Positions 63,359-64,000 of a stretch of DNA of 64,000 nt are shown in pieces. The translations under genes and the position numbers were made by a program. This stretch comes from Enhydrobacter sp. (GTDB taxonomy: Bacteria; Pseudomonadota; Alphaproteobacteria; Reyranellales; Reyranellaceae), in NCBI GenBank assembly GCA_025808875.1, contig CP075528.1:3904473-3968472 (forward strand), read 5' to 3'. Below the pieces are notes generated by a model. That model made no database searches. It had not been told where the DNA came from and saw nothing but the letters and a program-made list of their open reading frames with translations. Numbering within the stretch: position 1 is the stretch's first letter; each line of letters begins with the position of its first letter.

Positions 63359-64000
63359 ATGGTCAAGAAAGTCCTGGTCGCCGGCGCCACCGGTCTGGTC
63401 GGCCATGCCTGCCTGAAGCACTTCGCGCGCGCCGAGGGCTGCGAGACCGTCGCGCTGTCGCGGCGCAGGCCGGACGAGCTGTTCGGCGCGCGCTGGATCG
63501 GGCTCGATCTCGGCGACGCGGCGGCCTGCCGGGCGGCGGCGCGCGAGTTGGCGGGCGTCACGCACCTGGTCTACGCCGCGCTCCACGAGCGGCCCGGCCT
63601 GGTCGCGGGCTGGCTCGAGGACGAGCAGATCCGCACCAACGAGGCGATGCTGCGCAATCTCTTCGAGCCGTTGCTGGCCGCGTCGCCCGGCCTGCGCCAC
63701 GTCGCGCTGCTGCAGGGGACCAAGGCCTACGGCGTGCATGTGCGGCCGCTGGTCGTGCCGGCGCGCGAGAACCGCTCGGAGATGCACGAGCAGCCCAACT
63801 TCTACTGGAACCAGGAGCGTTACGTCCGCGAGAGGCAGAAGGGCGCGGCGTGGAGCTGGTCGATCCTGCGCCCGGTGCTGATCGTGGGCGCCTCCGTCGG
63901 CAGCGCGATGAACGTGATCCCCGCGCTCGGCGTCTATGCGGCGATGATGAAGCGCGCCGGCAAGGAGGCGCTCGACTTTCCGGGCGGCGTCGGCCGGGTG
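63359..64000 (+). CDS. PRISE-type SDR reductase (3' end outside the window)
   Basis: The first 214 residues of an extended short-chain reductase. The cofactor motif is VLVAGATGLVGHACLKHF, followed by THLVYAALHERPG and NFYWNQERYVRERQ. The last is the position of the catalytic Tyr of the progesterone 5-beta-reductase/iridoid synthase (PRISE) group, which reduces enones. The ATG at 63359 is the only start that gives the N-terminal motif. No stop occurs before base 64000. Confidence 0.85.
   Translation, partial: MVKKVLVAGATGLVGHACLKHFARAEGCETVALSRRRPDELFGARWIGLDLGDAAACRAAARELAGVTHLVYAALHERPGLVAGWLEDEQIRTNEAMLRNLFEPLLAASPGLRHVALLQGTKAYGVHVRPLVVPARENRSEMHEQPNFYWNQERYVRERQKGAAWSWSILRPVLIVGASVGSAMNVIPALGVYAAMMKRAGKEALDFPGGVGRV

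Overview
The window is about 64 kb of GC-rich, gene-dense chromosome from an alphaproteobacterium. The evidence is the order aroK-aroB-CNNM/CorC-BolA-DnaJ-like-cobS-cobT-rpmB, a class I lysyl-tRNA synthetase, aerobic CobST, an Atm1-type exporter, a single-chain methylmalonyl-CoA mutase with MeaB, and an intracellular PhaZ. The order fits Rhizobiales or Rhodospirillales; a Reyranella-like genus is only a guess. I saw no rRNA, tRNA, CRISPR array, complete insertion sequence or prophage.

Region 1 (1-8.9 kb) is mostly plus strand: shikimate kinase (cut by the window edge), 3-dehydroquinate synthase, a CNNM/CBS membrane protein, a DUF2889 protein, BolA, a J-domain protein, the cobaltochelatase subunits CobS and CobT, and an exported esterase-like protein facing rpmB. 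Region 2 (8.9-21.4 kb) holds UPF0260, MeaB, an MFS carrier, an Atm1-like ABC exporter, a DUF3108 protein, methylmalonyl-CoA mutase, PhaZ, a GST, an alpha/beta esterase and a START/zinc-ribbon adenylate cyclase. CobST, the B12-dependent mutase, MeaB and PhaZ together point to B12-dependent propionyl/methylmalonyl-CoA and polyhydroxyalkanoate turnover.

Region 3 (21.5-33 kb) is one long minus-strand run: DUF4168, Cu/Zn SOD, an SDR, a two-gene ABC uptake system whose larger protein fuses a solute-binding domain to a permease, a methyltransferase, a second membrane-bound cyclase, an amidase, a GNAT enzyme, a cold-shock protein with a visible promoter and long leader, an altronate/galactarate dehydratase-family enzyme and a secreted protein with calcium-type repeats. 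Region 4 (33-44.3 kb) is catabolic and regulatory: a DMT exporter, a class IV aminotransferase, an OmpA-like protein, a flavodoxin-fold reductase, SDRs, two TetR regulators, a frameshifted sterol desaturase beside a 19-bp palindromic operator, and a tightly overlapping MarR-amidohydrolase-thiolase-like-DUF35 operon.

Region 5 (44.3-52.3 kb) holds a PIN/antitoxin pair, class I LysRS with a translationally coupled unknown ORF, an MFS carrier, an FAD amine oxidase, and a DinG-type helicase whose ribosome binding site lies in a palindromic repeat. Region 6 (52.3-62 kb) looks like a stress-related accessory stretch: groESL with an atypical GroEL tail, a small CsbD-like protein, NhaA, and many very small unknown proteins. 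These include two paralogous membrane peptides of about 30 residues, one broken by a one-base deletion, and a conserved 75-residue protein with a decayed partial copy beside it. The window ends with a secreted YbaY-like protein, a MAPEG protein and the start of a PRISE-type reductase.
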